A stretch of DNA of 64,000 nt, from contig JANQRG010000033.1 in NCBI GenBank assembly GCA_028284665.1, forward strand, positions 1 through 64,000. The letters are read 5' to 3'. Below are positions 45,768-54,920 of this stretch, piece after piece (position 1 is the stretch's first letter; the number at the start of each line of letters is the position of its first letter). The stretch comes from Croceivirga sp. Its GTDB lineage: Bacteria > Bacteroidota > Bacteroidia > Flavobacteriales > Flavobacteriaceae. Made by a program: the position numbers and the translations under genes. The notes below the pieces were generated by a model. The model saw only the letters and a list, made by a program, of their open reading frames with translations. It ran no database searches and was not told the origin of the DNA.

Positions 45768-46559
45768 ATGAATACTAAGAATTATTTAAACCTGAAGTTA
45801 GAGGTTCATATACTCTATTGGATTGCCTTCCTGTTATTTTTCACCTTGATATGGGGAACTTACGATAACGATTATGAAAGAAATTTTATGATACAGTTAT
45901 TCAGCCTTCCCTCAAGGCTTGTTCTTGTGTATGGAACTCTGTTTTACTTGTTCCCTAAATTACTACTTCAGGAAAAATATTTAAAATTCATTCTGTATTA
46001 TACTTTGCTGCTTGTAACAACAAGCTTTGTTATTCAACGCCCAATAATTTTCTATTTTATCCAGAATTACTATTTACCATTTCAGAGCACATCTTTTTTT
46101 GCGGCAACTGAGTTAATGAATACGGTGATTGATGTCAATTTAGCAGCAATTATTCCTCTAGGCTACGCATTTATCAAAATATGGCAAAATTCCAGAGCGA
46201 AGAATACCCTTTTGCAGCGGCAAAATCATGTGTTATTAGAGGAAAAAGAAGACAAGTTTATTTACTTGCGTTCTAAATCACAGGTAAACAAGATATTACT
46301 AAAAGATATCGTTTATATAGAGAGCTTGAAAAATTACATCAAGGTAAATACAATAGATGACGAAATTATGTGTCATAAAAGCATTTCAAGCATGCAGGAA
46401 ATATTGCCAGCAAAGACCTTCTTAAGAGTTCATCGTTCTTTTATCGTGTCCTTGAATTTTATTAACTCATTTTCGTCAAAAATTGTAAATCTAAAAGGTA
46501 ATTCTATTCCAATAGGTAGAAAATACAGAGATAGTGTAAAGGAGGTTTTAGAGGTATAG
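45768..46559 (+). CDS. Membrane-bound LytTR-type regulator
   Basis: 263 residues: four TM helices in the first 145 residues (YWIAFLLFFTLIWGTY at about 17-32), a short linker, and a C-terminal LytTR DNA-binding domain (about 160-262: YIESLKNYIKVNT, FLRVHRSFIVSLNFINSF, IPIGRKYRDSVKEVL). There is no receiver domain, so this is a one-component membrane sensor. It is divergent from the GH13 gene. A repeat copy (R8) begins directly after its stop codon. Confidence 0.87.
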   Translation: MNTKNYLNLKLEVHILYWIAFLLFFTLIWGTYDNDYERNFMIQLFSLPSRLVLVYGTLFYLFPKLLLQEKYLKFILYYTLLLVTTSFVIQRPIIFYFIQNYYLPFQSTSFFAATELMNTVIDVNLAAIIPLGYAFIKIWQNSRAKNTLLQRQNHVLLEEKEDKFIYLRSKSQVNKILLKDIVYIESLKNYIKVNTIDDEIMCHKSISSMQEILPAKTFLRVHRSFIVSLNFINSFSSKIVNLKGNSIPIGRKYRDSVKEVLEV

Positions 46560-46560
46560 T

Positions 46561-46660
46561 TTTCATTTCATATACATTTCGCCTCCACTTCCCCGCTCTT
46601 TTGGTAAAAAGCGTATTCCAATACATTTGTCTGAAAAACTTTTTTCATTACACCAATACA
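46561..46660 (+). repeat. Dispersed intergenic repeat, partial copy R8
   Basis: TTTCATTTCATATACATTTC and CGCCTCCACTTCCCCGCTC, followed by GCGTATTCCAATACATTTG, match the R2 copy in order. It starts immediately after the LytTR stop codon, between two genes pointing toward each other. Confidence 0.5.
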
Positions 46661-46720
46661 TCAAGGAGTATGCGTAGAAAATCGTGTATTGAAAAATCTC
46701 TTTCAGAGAAAATATCGCAT

Positions 46721-48193
46721 TTAGTCGGGTACATTTATGGTCCAATCATGGTCGTTGACCAGTTGGTGCAATAGCGGAATTTGCCGGTCTAAAACCACGG
46801 CAAGCTCATTGAAGATAATCTGCCCCTTGGTTTTCGGATTGTTGTCCTGCCCTTGAAAAACAGCATCCAATAATTCAGATTCATCTAGAAAACGAGAGTT
46901 GGTCAAATCGATATGGGTAATAGCATCCCAGCTTACAGGGGCCGCCACTTGCTTTAAATGCACGGAGGAAAGATTTAAGAATTCCAGTTGGGTTTGTTGG
47001 ACAAGGTCCAGTTCTTCAATATAATTGGCATAGAGATCCAAATACACGATCTCAGGATTATTGGAAATATTGAGTTCCGTTAGGGTATTATTGGTAATGG
47101 ATAGATGCTTCAGTTTCAAGTTGGCACTCACATCAATTTGCTCCAAACCGTTCAGTTGTAAGGTGACGGTGGTGAGTTTTGGGTTTGTAGCCAGGTCAAG
47201 AGTAGTAAAATCATGCCCTCTAATGGTTAAGGAGGTCAATTCGGGGAACACCCCTAAGTCTAAATTTTCAATAGTGCCTGTAATTCCTAAGCCTTTTAAA
47301 TTGGTAAGCGCTGATAATCCTGTGATCTCCGTGTCGTAATTGCCGGTGACATTTAAAAATTCCAACTTTGGATTCTTGGATACATCTATGGAACTTAAGG
47401 AACCAAAACGCAGGCTTAAATCGGTGAGGTTCGGGTATTGCTCGATAAGGGTATCTACAGAAAGCATATCACTATCCCCTAAACTCAAATAGGTGAGATT
47501 GGAGAGGTTTTCCAGTTCAAGTGTTTGAATTCGATCCCCATTACCATTCGCGGTGTATTGCAATTCCAGACCGGTCACTTCTTCTCCATTTGTGGTGCGG
47601 AGGGTTATGGTGTATTCTCCTGAAGTAGCATATTGATGGGAGACGGGATCGCCATCGTTTCGATATTCGGCAGGAGCTTCAGCCACTTCGTCTGTTCCAT
47701 CGCCCCAATCAATATGGTATAAGGACGCATACCCCTGATATACTATCAAATCGATATTCCTAATACGCAGGTTCGGGCCTATTTCAGATGTTACAGTAAA
47801 AGTGGCTATTGTTTCATTTTTATAGTGCTCAAACTGAAGTGTAAATGGAGCCTCCGGAGTATATCGCTGTAAGGCCTCCCTTGTAGCGTACAGTTTAATT
47901 CTTCCCAAATTTGGGTCTTTTACTTCAAAGGTGTAGCTACCCTCTTCGCTTAAATCTGTTTCGATCTCCAATGTTTCTCCATATGAAAGGCCCCTATGCG
48001 TTTGGGTTCTCCCTCTTTCATCTGTGATCACTAAATCTCCGTTTCCGGATATTGGAGTAGCACCAACAATTTTAATCGGCAGCAATTGCGCGCCAACGGT
48101 CTCTGGGTTGGTATCATCTTTTTGGCAAGAAAAAAATAAGAAAAGTAAGGTGTATACAAAAACGATTTTGAGGGGCCGTGGGTTAATGGTCAT
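46721..48193 (-). CDS. Surface lipoprotein with PKD-like domain and leucine-rich repeats
   Basis: 490 residues. The lipoprotein signal ends at LFLFFSC and the next residues are QKDDT, which closely matches the surface-export signal known from Capnocytophaga lipoproteins (K-D-D after the lipidated Cys). A PKD-like module (about 165-210, YHIDWGDGTDEV, SHQYATSGEYTITLRT) precedes a leucine-rich-repeat array (about 225-440: LTYLSLGDSDML, LTDLSLRFGSL, LEFLNVTGNY). Such proteins usually bind polymers or other cells at the surface. It stands alone between regulators. Confidence 0.8.
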   Translation of the reverse strand: MTINPRPLKIVFVYTLLFLFFSCQKDDTNPETVGAQLLPIKIVGATPISGNGDLVITDERGRTQTHRGLSYGETLEIETDLSEEGSYTFEVKDPNLGRIKLYATREALQRYTPEAPFTLQFEHYKNETIATFTVTSEIGPNLRIRNIDLIVYQGYASLYHIDWGDGTDEVAEAPAEYRNDGDPVSHQYATSGEYTITLRTTNGEEVTGLELQYTANGNGDRIQTLELENLSNLTYLSLGDSDMLSVDTLIEQYPNLTDLSLRFGSLSSIDVSKNPKLEFLNVTGNYDTEITGLSALTNLKGLGITGTIENLDLGVFPELTSLTIRGHDFTTLDLATNPKLTTVTLQLNGLEQIDVSANLKLKHLSITNNTLTELNISNNPEIVYLDLYANYIEELDLVQQTQLEFLNLSSVHLKQVAAPVSWDAITHIDLTNSRFLDESELLDAVFQGQDNNPKTKGQIIFNELAVVLDRQIPLLHQLVNDHDWTINVPD

Positions 48194-48239
48194 TTGGAAA
48201 AGTTTTGGATAGGTATTAACGGAAAAACCTGGTGGTTAG

Positions 48240-48340
48240 TACTTTTTATCCGCTAACCGTGCAGTCAATAATGCTTCCCTCCTCCCCGCTTTGGTTTGAA
48301 GCTCCAGAGTGCATCCTAGGGACGTATGATACGTACGGGA
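48240..48340 (+). repeat. Dispersed intergenic repeat, degraded copy R9
   Basis: AATGCTTCCCTCCTCCCCGC followed by GAAGCTCCAGAGTGCATCC parallels the CCTCCCC and CTTCAGAG segments of R2. Partial and weak; it lies between the LRR lipoprotein start and the AraC gene stop. Confidence 0.35.
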
Positions 48341-48417
48341 TCATCTTTTAAGAAAAAGGTTCAAGGATATATAGGTGTGTTTACGTACCACTTAGCCATT
48401 ACTTGATTCAGTATTTC

Positions 48418-49476
48418 TCATTTTGGCACGGTTCTCTTTTTTCTGAAAGCAGATGGTGTTGTCCCCTCAAACTTTTTAAAAGCACCATTAAATGAAGATA
48501 GACTACTGAAACCTACATCAAAGGCAATGGATGAAATAGTATACTTATCATTTTCGGTACTTGACAATAGTTTTTTGGAGTCCTGAATGCGATGGAAGTT
48601 AATGTAGTCGTTAAAGTTGCGTTTGGCATATTCATTCACCACTAAGGAGACTTGCTGTGGGCTCTTACCAAGTAATTTACTGAGCTTGGACAACGAAAGG
48701 TCAGGTTCAAGGTATAGTTTATCCCCTATGACCAAATTAGAAACCTGTGTAAACAGATAGTTATTGCTATTTTCCTTAAACACCCCACCGTCTACATCAG
48801 TTGCCCTGAGTTGAAACGCTTTATAGCTTAAAAAGTAAACGACCACGGAATACACCATAGGTCCAATGATATAGGGAACAGCATCGTCCAGAATGTTGAG
48901 AACGTAAGTGCCCCAAATCAAAATAAAGCCCACAAGCAACAACTGTAACCAACGCAACACTGCCTTTTGGGATTTTGTTCGTTGTTGCTTTACATGTCTT
49001 CTTTTTACCTGTCGAAAGCTATGCCAGGCCAAACCAATATAAAAAGCCAAATGGAGATATATAAAAAGAAGTCCACTCGAAAAGACAACGATAACCCACT
49101 TGCTGTTCTCAAACCAGCCTCGGGTTACAAATAGGCTGGCGCTAAAAATCAGCACAAAAGGAAGTAACTCCAATACATACGATTTGGGAAGTTTAAAGTC
49201 AGGGTGAGTCATGCAAAGGACATACCAGCGTAGCAGCGGTCCGATCAACAGCAGAAAGGCTAGCCCGATAAAAATGAAAATGGGCTCCAGATCCTTCCCG
49301 AAATATAGCAGTACAGATTTTCCAATCCGAAAGGCCATAAAGATCAACATCAGTCCCAATAGCAGATTGGACAGATTTCTTTTCTTCTTAAAGAAAATGA
49401 GATAAAAGGCAAAGAGCGTCCCGTGCAGCAATCCAGCGCTGCTTAGAACAATCAATGCTATATCCAAAACCTTCAA
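48418..49476 (-). CDS. Membrane AraC-family regulator (seven-TM sensor)
   Basis: 352 residues: seven TM segments in the first 225 residues, then an AraC domain with LSLSKLSKLLGKSPQQVSLV (about 258-277) and YTISSIAFDVGFSSLSSFNG (about 312-331), ending FKKFEGTTPSAFRKKR. It has the same architecture as the regulator at 36356-37369. Adjacent divergent gene absent; it may regulate the DJ-1/PfpI gene 98 bases upstream, which is on the same strand. Confidence 0.85.
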   Translation of the reverse strand: MKVLDIALIVLSSAGLLHGTLFAFYLIFFKKKRNLSNLLLGLMLIFMAFRIGKSVLLYFGKDLEPIFIFIGLAFLLLIGPLLRWYVLCMTHPDFKLPKSYVLELLPFVLIFSASLFVTRGWFENSKWVIVVFSSGLLFIYLHLAFYIGLAWHSFRQVKRRHVKQQRTKSQKAVLRWLQLLLVGFILIWGTYVLNILDDAVPYIIGPMVYSVVVYFLSYKAFQLRATDVDGGVFKENSNNYLFTQVSNLVIGDKLYLEPDLSLSKLSKLLGKSPQQVSLVVNEYAKRNFNDYINFHRIQDSKKLLSSTENDKYTISSIAFDVGFSSLSSFNGAFKKFEGTTPSAFRKKRTVPK

Positions 49477-49574
49477 AAAACCAACATTTTATCGAAAATA
49501 AAACTATTTAACAGGACAAAGCGCATAAATCCTAAGGACCTATTCGCTGTTTTTATGCGTATATCCTTTTTCGA

Positions 49575-50678
49575 TTATCCTCTTTCGGACATTTTTTTAG
49601 TGTACGACGTCAATCCTACCAACTCAAAAAAACGACCGATGTCCCCTTGCATTGCAGCAATTAAGCTATGTTTTGCAATAAGTATACGTGCTATTTCGAG
49701 TTCTTTTTCGGCATACAGTTGTCCCACTAATGCCTTTGCCTTTTGTGAACCTCCAGCTTCATATTGTATCAGCACTTTCACGGCGTTTTCTTCTGCCGTC
49801 GGCACCCTGTATTTGGGGGTGTATCCTAATTCCTGTACCATCATCTCAGCCATTTTCCAGGTTGACCAGGGGTTTTGACCGGTCACTAAATTCTTCTCAC
49901 GGCTTACATGTTCCAAATACATGGCGCCTTCACTGAATTGTGCGCCTTGTGCTATTAATTCATCTTGTAATAGAAATGGGAATAAGGTCTTCGCCTTTGG
50001 TATCAGCAACAGTTCCTCATCATTGGTGAAACCGCTGACGGTTTTGTTTTTCAACAAATGTGAACCGTTGTCTAAAGTTACATTGACCAGGGCCGCGGGA
50101 CCATGGCATACCGCACCGATTGTTTTGTTGGATTGATACAGTTCCCGAACAATATGCTGTATGGCTTTGTTCTCCGGAAAATCAAACATGGCCCCCTTTC
50201 CGCCAACAAAGAAGACCGCTTGGTAGTCCGAAGGGATAATTTGTTCTACCGGGATAGTATTCCTGGCCTTGAATTGCGCAATACTATCGTTCAAAAAGGC
50301 GTAATCAAACTTTCCCATATCTTCATCATCTATCACCACCTGTGGTTCACCCCCTTTGGGGCTTGCAATGTCTACACTAAACCCGTTGGCCTGAAAGACA
50401 TAGTACGCCCGTGCTAATTCGGTAAGTTCGTACCCTGTGCTTTTTCCACTTTCGCCCATGGTATCTTCACTCGTGACTACAGCCAATACCCTACCCCTGT
50501 TTGCCGGAACATTTTGTGTCAGGTAGGGTAAATCGTTTGGCTGAACCTGGGTAAGGTCAACCAACCCGTCTTGCTTGGGGATTAGGCTCATAAACCACCA
50601 ACCAAAACCAAACACCAGTAAAATCAAGGTGGTTAGGCCAATCAAACTCCATTTAAGGATAGGATATTTCTTAAGCAT
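49575..50678 (-). CDS. Membrane-anchored DJ-1/PfpI-family protein
   Basis: 367 residues with one N-terminal TM helix (WSLIGLTTLILLVFGFGWWF, about 10-29) and a DJ-1/PfpI (Hsp31-like) domain at about 60-285. The nucleophile elbow is GAVCHGPAAL (Cys near residue 190). YELTELARAYYVFQANGF and DIASPKGGEP are typical of Hsp31/glyoxalase-III-like members. The C-terminal 75 residues (EIARILIAKHSLIAAMQGDI) are a helical extension. Likely a deglycase, chaperone or hydrolase facing the periplasm. It follows the esterase-lactamase gene by 143 bases, same strand. Confidence 0.85.
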   Translation of the reverse strand: MLKKYPILKWSLIGLTTLILLVFGFGWWFMSLIPKQDGLVDLTQVQPNDLPYLTQNVPANRGRVLAVVTSEDTMGESGKSTGYELTELARAYYVFQANGFSVDIASPKGGEPQVVIDDEDMGKFDYAFLNDSIAQFKARNTIPVEQIIPSDYQAVFFVGGKGAMFDFPENKAIQHIVRELYQSNKTIGAVCHGPAALVNVTLDNGSHLLKNKTVSGFTNDEELLLIPKAKTLFPFLLQDELIAQGAQFSEGAMYLEHVSREKNLVTGQNPWSTWKMAEMMVQELGYTPKYRVPTAEENAVKVLIQYEAGGSQKAKALVGQLYAEKELEIARILIAKHSLIAAMQGDIGRFFELVGLTSYTKKMSERG

Positions 50679-50821
50679 ATTTTAGTATTTAGAATATGCA
50701 GCGAAGTACAACTATCTTAGTTATAAATACTGTCGGAATGATAATTCCGTCAGAGTAAAAATCATTTTGATTGAGGGAATTGCCCCAATCCGGGTATGGT
50801 ACCCCATCTACCGTAAAGTTG

Positions 50822-52819
50822 TTATTGCATAAAAGCAGGCAAGACGTGTTCGGCAATAAGTTGTAAGGTACGGTTATCATTATCATGAGCGGTCACCACA
50901 ACCATGAGATCCAACTCCTCAATCAAGATAATATACTGGCCGCCACCCCCCTGGGCAGAACTGCTGAAATAAGTGGTATCGCCAACTTTTAAATCCGCGC
51001 TCCACCAATAATAGCCGTACCCTTGCCGGGAAACATCCTTTCCGCCACCGAAAACGTCATCGTCACCGGTCAGAACTATTCTGCTGATAGCCTGGTCGAT
51101 ATAGGCCTCGGGAATAAGCTGTTCCCCTTTCCATTTCCCCTTGTTCATGGCTAGCATACCCCATTTTACCATATCACGGGAGGTCATGCTGGTTCGCCAA
51201 CCCGCTTCTGGAATACCACTAGGAGCGGTTTGCCATTCGTAATTGGTAATCTCCAGTTTGTCGAGCAGTTCGTTTTTAATAAAGTCCTTTGCCGAACCCG
51301 GTACTACGGCATCGAGCACCTGCATTACCAGGTCCGGATCACCTTGATATTTAAAAGTTTGCGAGGCTTCAGTAATCGGGGCACTGTATTCCAACCAGGT
51401 TTGCACCTGCCCCTGCCCTATCAGCCGAATGGAGTCGTTCTCCATGGCTTTACGATCTTCTTCACCAATCCGGATGCCGGAACGCATGGTCAGGGCTTTC
51501 GCCAGCGTGATTTTCTGGGCCCCTTCTACAAATGTTGAGGGGTCCAAATCCTTGAGAAAACTGACCAAGGGCTTGTCCAAATCGTCCATAGACAGATACC
51601 CCAATTGTATCGCTCGGCCAAGCGCCAAACAGGTGTAAGCTTTGGTCGCTGACGCTTGCGGATGGGGCAGATTTATACGACCGCGCGAATAATAGGATTC
51701 AAATAGCAGCTTATCCTTATGGTAAATAAGAAAGCTGTCATAGTATGGAAACGTACCGTTCGCGATGTTCTGCGCCAGCTCAAGGATCATCGCTTTGTTA
51801 CCACCATCCACCCCTAACCTTCCTACAGGGATACTGTCTTTTCCGGCTTCAGGTGCTGGGTTGACAAATGCTTTATTGATTTGCGGAAGCTCAAAAAAAG
51901 AGAGCTCGGTAGTACTATTGGCAATATGACTCATTATCGATGATAACCACGCTACACTGCGCACTGCTGTCATGGGAAAGGCCGTCTGATGGTCGCCTTC
52001 AATTATCACTCTTTGTAAGGACAAGCCCCTGTCCCTCCTACTCTTCAATAGCTCGACAAATTTCTCGATGGGTGCTGCCATCTCTTTTTCTAAAGTGCCA
52101 TAAGAAACAAACACATTGGCATTTAAGCTGTTGTTTTTCATTGATCCGGCAGCATTAAGTTTAGCATTTAGCTCAGATAGATAGGGAACTTCGTTTTTGA
52201 TTGATGGACTGCCAAGAATGTAATTGTTGAACGTATCGGGTTGCGTCAGCAATATATAAGCACCAAATTCCCCGCCCAATGAATAACCGAAATACGTACG
52301 ACTGTTTGGATCGGTGCGATACGTAGTATCTACATATTTCATTACATCGTTGCGAATAAACCCTAAGTGATTATCGGCTTGCCCCATTTGATACTTCGTC
52401 TGAATTTCCGGTTTGTTTGACTTTTGTATACTGTAATCCCGGAACCGACTAACATGCACTCCGACCTCATCTTTCAGGTCTTTATTAATGTCTTTTTGCC
52501 AGGAAATCCCCACCAGAATGACATCTTCTAGCATGTATTCTGTGGAAGCGGAAAGTATTTCGAGGTGCCATGCGGCATCGGTAAAATAAAGGACAGGATA
52601 GGCTACATTGGTATTCTCCGAATAGCTATTTGGCAACTTTATGTAAAGCTCATAGTCTCGTTCTGACTTGGTGTCTTTTATTGGGATGACCTGTATATGA
52701 GGTAATTTTAGGGCAGAACCTCCCAAGGATTGTGTGTTTTCTTTTATGGTATTCTCCTGAGTAAAAGCAATGTTTACCCCAATAACAATGATCAGTAGTA
52801 CTAGTTTCATAACGCTCAT
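50822..52819 (-). CDS. Esterase plus beta-lactamase-family fusion protein
   Basis: 665 residues with a signal peptide (VLLIIVIGVNIAFTQ). Residues about 35-290 are an Esterase D-like alpha/beta hydrolase with the nucleophile elbow FGYSLGGEFG (Ser near 181) and a later His in EGDHQTAFP. Residues about 320-665 are a serine beta-lactamase/esterase fold with S-x-x-K in QASATKAYT (near 393). The second and third motifs are atypical: YQGDPD in place of Y-x-N and SSAQGGGGQYI in place of H-x-G. Two hydrolases in one exported chain suggests sequential action on one substrate. Divergent from the LytS/LytTR pair. Confidence 0.8.
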   Translation of the reverse strand: MSVMKLVLLIIVIGVNIAFTQENTIKENTQSLGGSALKLPHIQVIPIKDTKSERDYELYIKLPNSYSENTNVAYPVLYFTDAAWHLEILSASTEYMLEDVILVGISWQKDINKDLKDEVGVHVSRFRDYSIQKSNKPEIQTKYQMGQADNHLGFIRNDVMKYVDTTYRTDPNSRTYFGYSLGGEFGAYILLTQPDTFNNYILGSPSIKNEVPYLSELNAKLNAAGSMKNNSLNANVFVSYGTLEKEMAAPIEKFVELLKSRRDRGLSLQRVIIEGDHQTAFPMTAVRSVAWLSSIMSHIANSTTELSFFELPQINKAFVNPAPEAGKDSIPVGRLGVDGGNKAMILELAQNIANGTFPYYDSFLIYHKDKLLFESYYSRGRINLPHPQASATKAYTCLALGRAIQLGYLSMDDLDKPLVSFLKDLDPSTFVEGAQKITLAKALTMRSGIRIGEEDRKAMENDSIRLIGQGQVQTWLEYSAPITEASQTFKYQGDPDLVMQVLDAVVPGSAKDFIKNELLDKLEITNYEWQTAPSGIPEAGWRTSMTSRDMVKWGMLAMNKGKWKGEQLIPEAYIDQAISRIVLTGDDDVFGGGKDVSRQGYGYYWWSADLKVGDTTYFSSSAQGGGGQYIILIEELDLMVVVTAHDNDNRTLQLIAEHVLPAFMQ

Positions 52820-53060
52820 ATATAGCTTCTTTTTTGACTGATAGATGGTAGTATTTCGTTACCCTTTGGCACATGCAGTTCGACATTTATAGTGAACTGT
52901 TGCATAAAAGTATTGCGGAATTCGTATGGGGTCTTGTTAATAGGATGAACCTCATAATTAAGTGATGAAACCATTTCGTCATTGCTATCCCGGCTTCGTA
53001 AGAAATTATGCAAACTCGTACGTATACATACTACCTTTACAGCCTGTAATTGGAGCAATT

Positions 53061-54059
53061 ATGTTCAAAAGATCTTTGAAGAATACCCTACTCCTAAATA
53101 TCGGCGCTTTTTTACTGGTGCTCATCCTTGAAATATTGAGTATTTGGGCCGTTAAAGACCGATTTGATTCCGATTATTCTTTTTACCTGCACGGGATCAA
53201 TTATGCTGTCATCATAATGGTTATCATTTGGATAAATCATTTTATCCTTATTCCTTTTTTCTTAGATAAGCGGCGCTATGTAGTATTTGCGATCCTGCTT
53301 CTTGGAAGCATATTTCTAGCGTCGTATTACAAAGGCTATGCAAGCGGATGGCCCGTAGTGTCTAAGTTCTTTTTCTTTCTTATTTATACCACCGGAACCG
53401 GGATGGCTGCGTTTCTACTAAGACGAAATATCATGATCCAACGGGAACGCGATGAAAAAGAGAAATTACAAAAGGAACTAGAACTTAATTATCTTAAGGA
53501 GCAGGTAAATCCTCATTTTTTGTTTAATTCCTTAAATAGCATTTATTCGCTTTCCAGACAGCAATCGCCGGAAACACCAACTGTGGTTATGCAACTCTCG
53601 GAACTCATGCGGTATCAATTAGAAAGTGCAAAGAAAGCTACCGTTTTGCTAAAAGAAGAACTGGAGTTTATAGAGAATTATTTGCTGCTGGAAGAAAAGC
53701 GACTCAGTAACCGTTGCAAAATAGAATATGGTATTGATGGAGCGCTATTGGACCATACAATAGCCCCCATGTTGCTTATTCCCTTTGTTGAAAATGCGGT
53801 GAAGCATGGCGCACAAAGTACCAATAAAACAAGTAGTATTGATATTTCCGCCAGGATGAAAAATTCCTCCCTCTATTTTACAGTGGTGAATTCAAAACCT
53901 GATCCGGTATCTGAATCGAAACGAGAAGGTATGGGGCTTGAAAATGTGAAAAGACGGTTAAACCTATTATATCCTAAATCGCATGAATTGCAGATTGAGG
54001 ATACCGAAAAGGTGTATCGGGTAAATTTGACCATAGATTTAAAAGTTGTAAGCCAATGA
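53061..54059 (+). CDS. LytS/YehU-type sensor histidine kinase
   Basis: 332 residues from ATG 53061, preferred because it begins directly before the first TM helix (TLLLNIGAFLLVLILEILSI); the frame is open back to 52962. Four TM helices (to about 127), a helical linker, then the His_kinase domain with the phospho-accepting histidine in NPHFLFNSLNSI and a HATPase domain (LIPFVENAVKHGAQ, REGMGLENVKRRL). It overlaps the response regulator by 4 bases (ATGA), so the two form a pair. Divergent from the esterase-lactamase gene, which is a possible target. Confidence 0.88.
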   Translation: MFKRSLKNTLLLNIGAFLLVLILEILSIWAVKDRFDSDYSFYLHGINYAVIIMVIIWINHFILIPFFLDKRRYVVFAILLLGSIFLASYYKGYASGWPVVSKFFFFLIYTTGTGMAAFLLRRNIMIQRERDEKEKLQKELELNYLKEQVNPHFLFNSLNSIYSLSRQQSPETPTVVMQLSELMRYQLESAKKATVLLKEELEFIENYLLLEEKRLSNRCKIEYGIDGALLDHTIAPMLLIPFVENAVKHGAQSTNKTSSIDISARMKNSSLYFTVVNSKPDPVSESKREGMGLENVKRRLNLLYPKSHELQIEDTEKVYRVNLTIDLKVVSQ

Positions 54060-54751
54060 TTAAGGTCGGCATCATAGATGATGAAATACTGGCGCGTAAA
54101 GTAATAGAAGAGTACTGCGCTAAGATTGACAACTTTACCATCGTATTGAGTACCGGTAACCCTATTGAATTTATCAATTTCGCCCGGCAAAATGAAGTTG
54201 ACCTCATTTTTCTGGATATTGAAATGCCAGAAATCAATGGCCTGGAAATTTTGAGCTCGCTACTACTACCCCCAAAAGTTATTTTGACTACAGCCTATTC
54301 TGAGTATGCCCTGGAAAGTTACAATTACGGGGTTGTGGATTATTTATTAAAACCCATAAAACTGGAACGTTTTTTAAAGGCTGTACATAAAGTCTCAGCT
54401 TCCAAAATAGTACCCTCTGAAAAGCATCCTGGAAGTCAGGAACTTCAGATAAAACATGATGGCCTGCCCATTGCTATTCCGTTTAAATCGATCCTGTACA
54501 TTCAAAGCTTTGGAAACTATTTGAAGATCTTTACTGATTCCAGAATGTACCTGATTCCCGAAACACTAATCAATATTACTGCGGTATTGTCTGAAAATTT
54601 CCAACGTACCCATAAATCGTACATTGCCAATTTGGATAGGGTGACCAAAGCAACCAGAACCCAGTTGTCCATTGAAAACAATGAAGTCCCGGTAAGTGCT
54701 ATGTATAAAGTTGTTGTTTTTGAAAAACTGGAAGCTTTGGGAAAATCTTAA
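54056..54751 (+). CDS. LytTR-family response regulator
   Basis: 231 residues. Receiver domain at 1-115 with acidic D9-D10 in GIIDDE, phospho-acceptor Asp54 in LIFLDIEMP, Thr in ILTTAYSEYA and Lys in DYLLKPIK. LytTR DNA-binding domain at about 130-230 (YIQSFGNYLKIFT, FQRTHKSYIANLDRVTK). The start overlaps the kinase stop. A standard two-component output acting on LytTR sites; none was identified with confidence nearby. Confidence 0.92.
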   Translation: MIKVGIIDDEILARKVIEEYCAKIDNFTIVLSTGNPIEFINFARQNEVDLIFLDIEMPEINGLEILSSLLLPPKVILTTAYSEYALESYNYGVVDYLLKPIKLERFLKAVHKVSASKIVPSEKHPGSQELQIKHDGLPIAIPFKSILYIQSFGNYLKIFTDSRMYLIPETLINITAVLSENFQRTHKSYIANLDRVTKATRTQLSIENNEVPVSAMYKVVVFEKLEALGKS

Positions 54752-54761
54752 AGCAGTGAAT

Positions 54762-54870
54762 TGCCCATTCCACACTTATTTCCCTTTCTTTTCACTTTAA
54801 CACAGCGCCTTTTTCACCTAGCCATATCCAAAGCCAAAGTCAAAGTCACATAATACAGAACAGTGCAGAA
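54762..54870 (+). repeat. Dispersed intergenic repeat, short copy R10
   Basis: CCCATTCCACACTTATTTCC followed by a degenerate CCAAAGCCAAAGTCAAAGTC and CACATAATACAG. It starts about ten bases after the response regulator stop and lies between that gene and the convergent TIR gene. Confidence 0.5.
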
Positions 54871-54920
54871 TATCTAAACAAGATTAGAGCAATAATATCC
54901 TTGTGAATTATAATTCGAAT

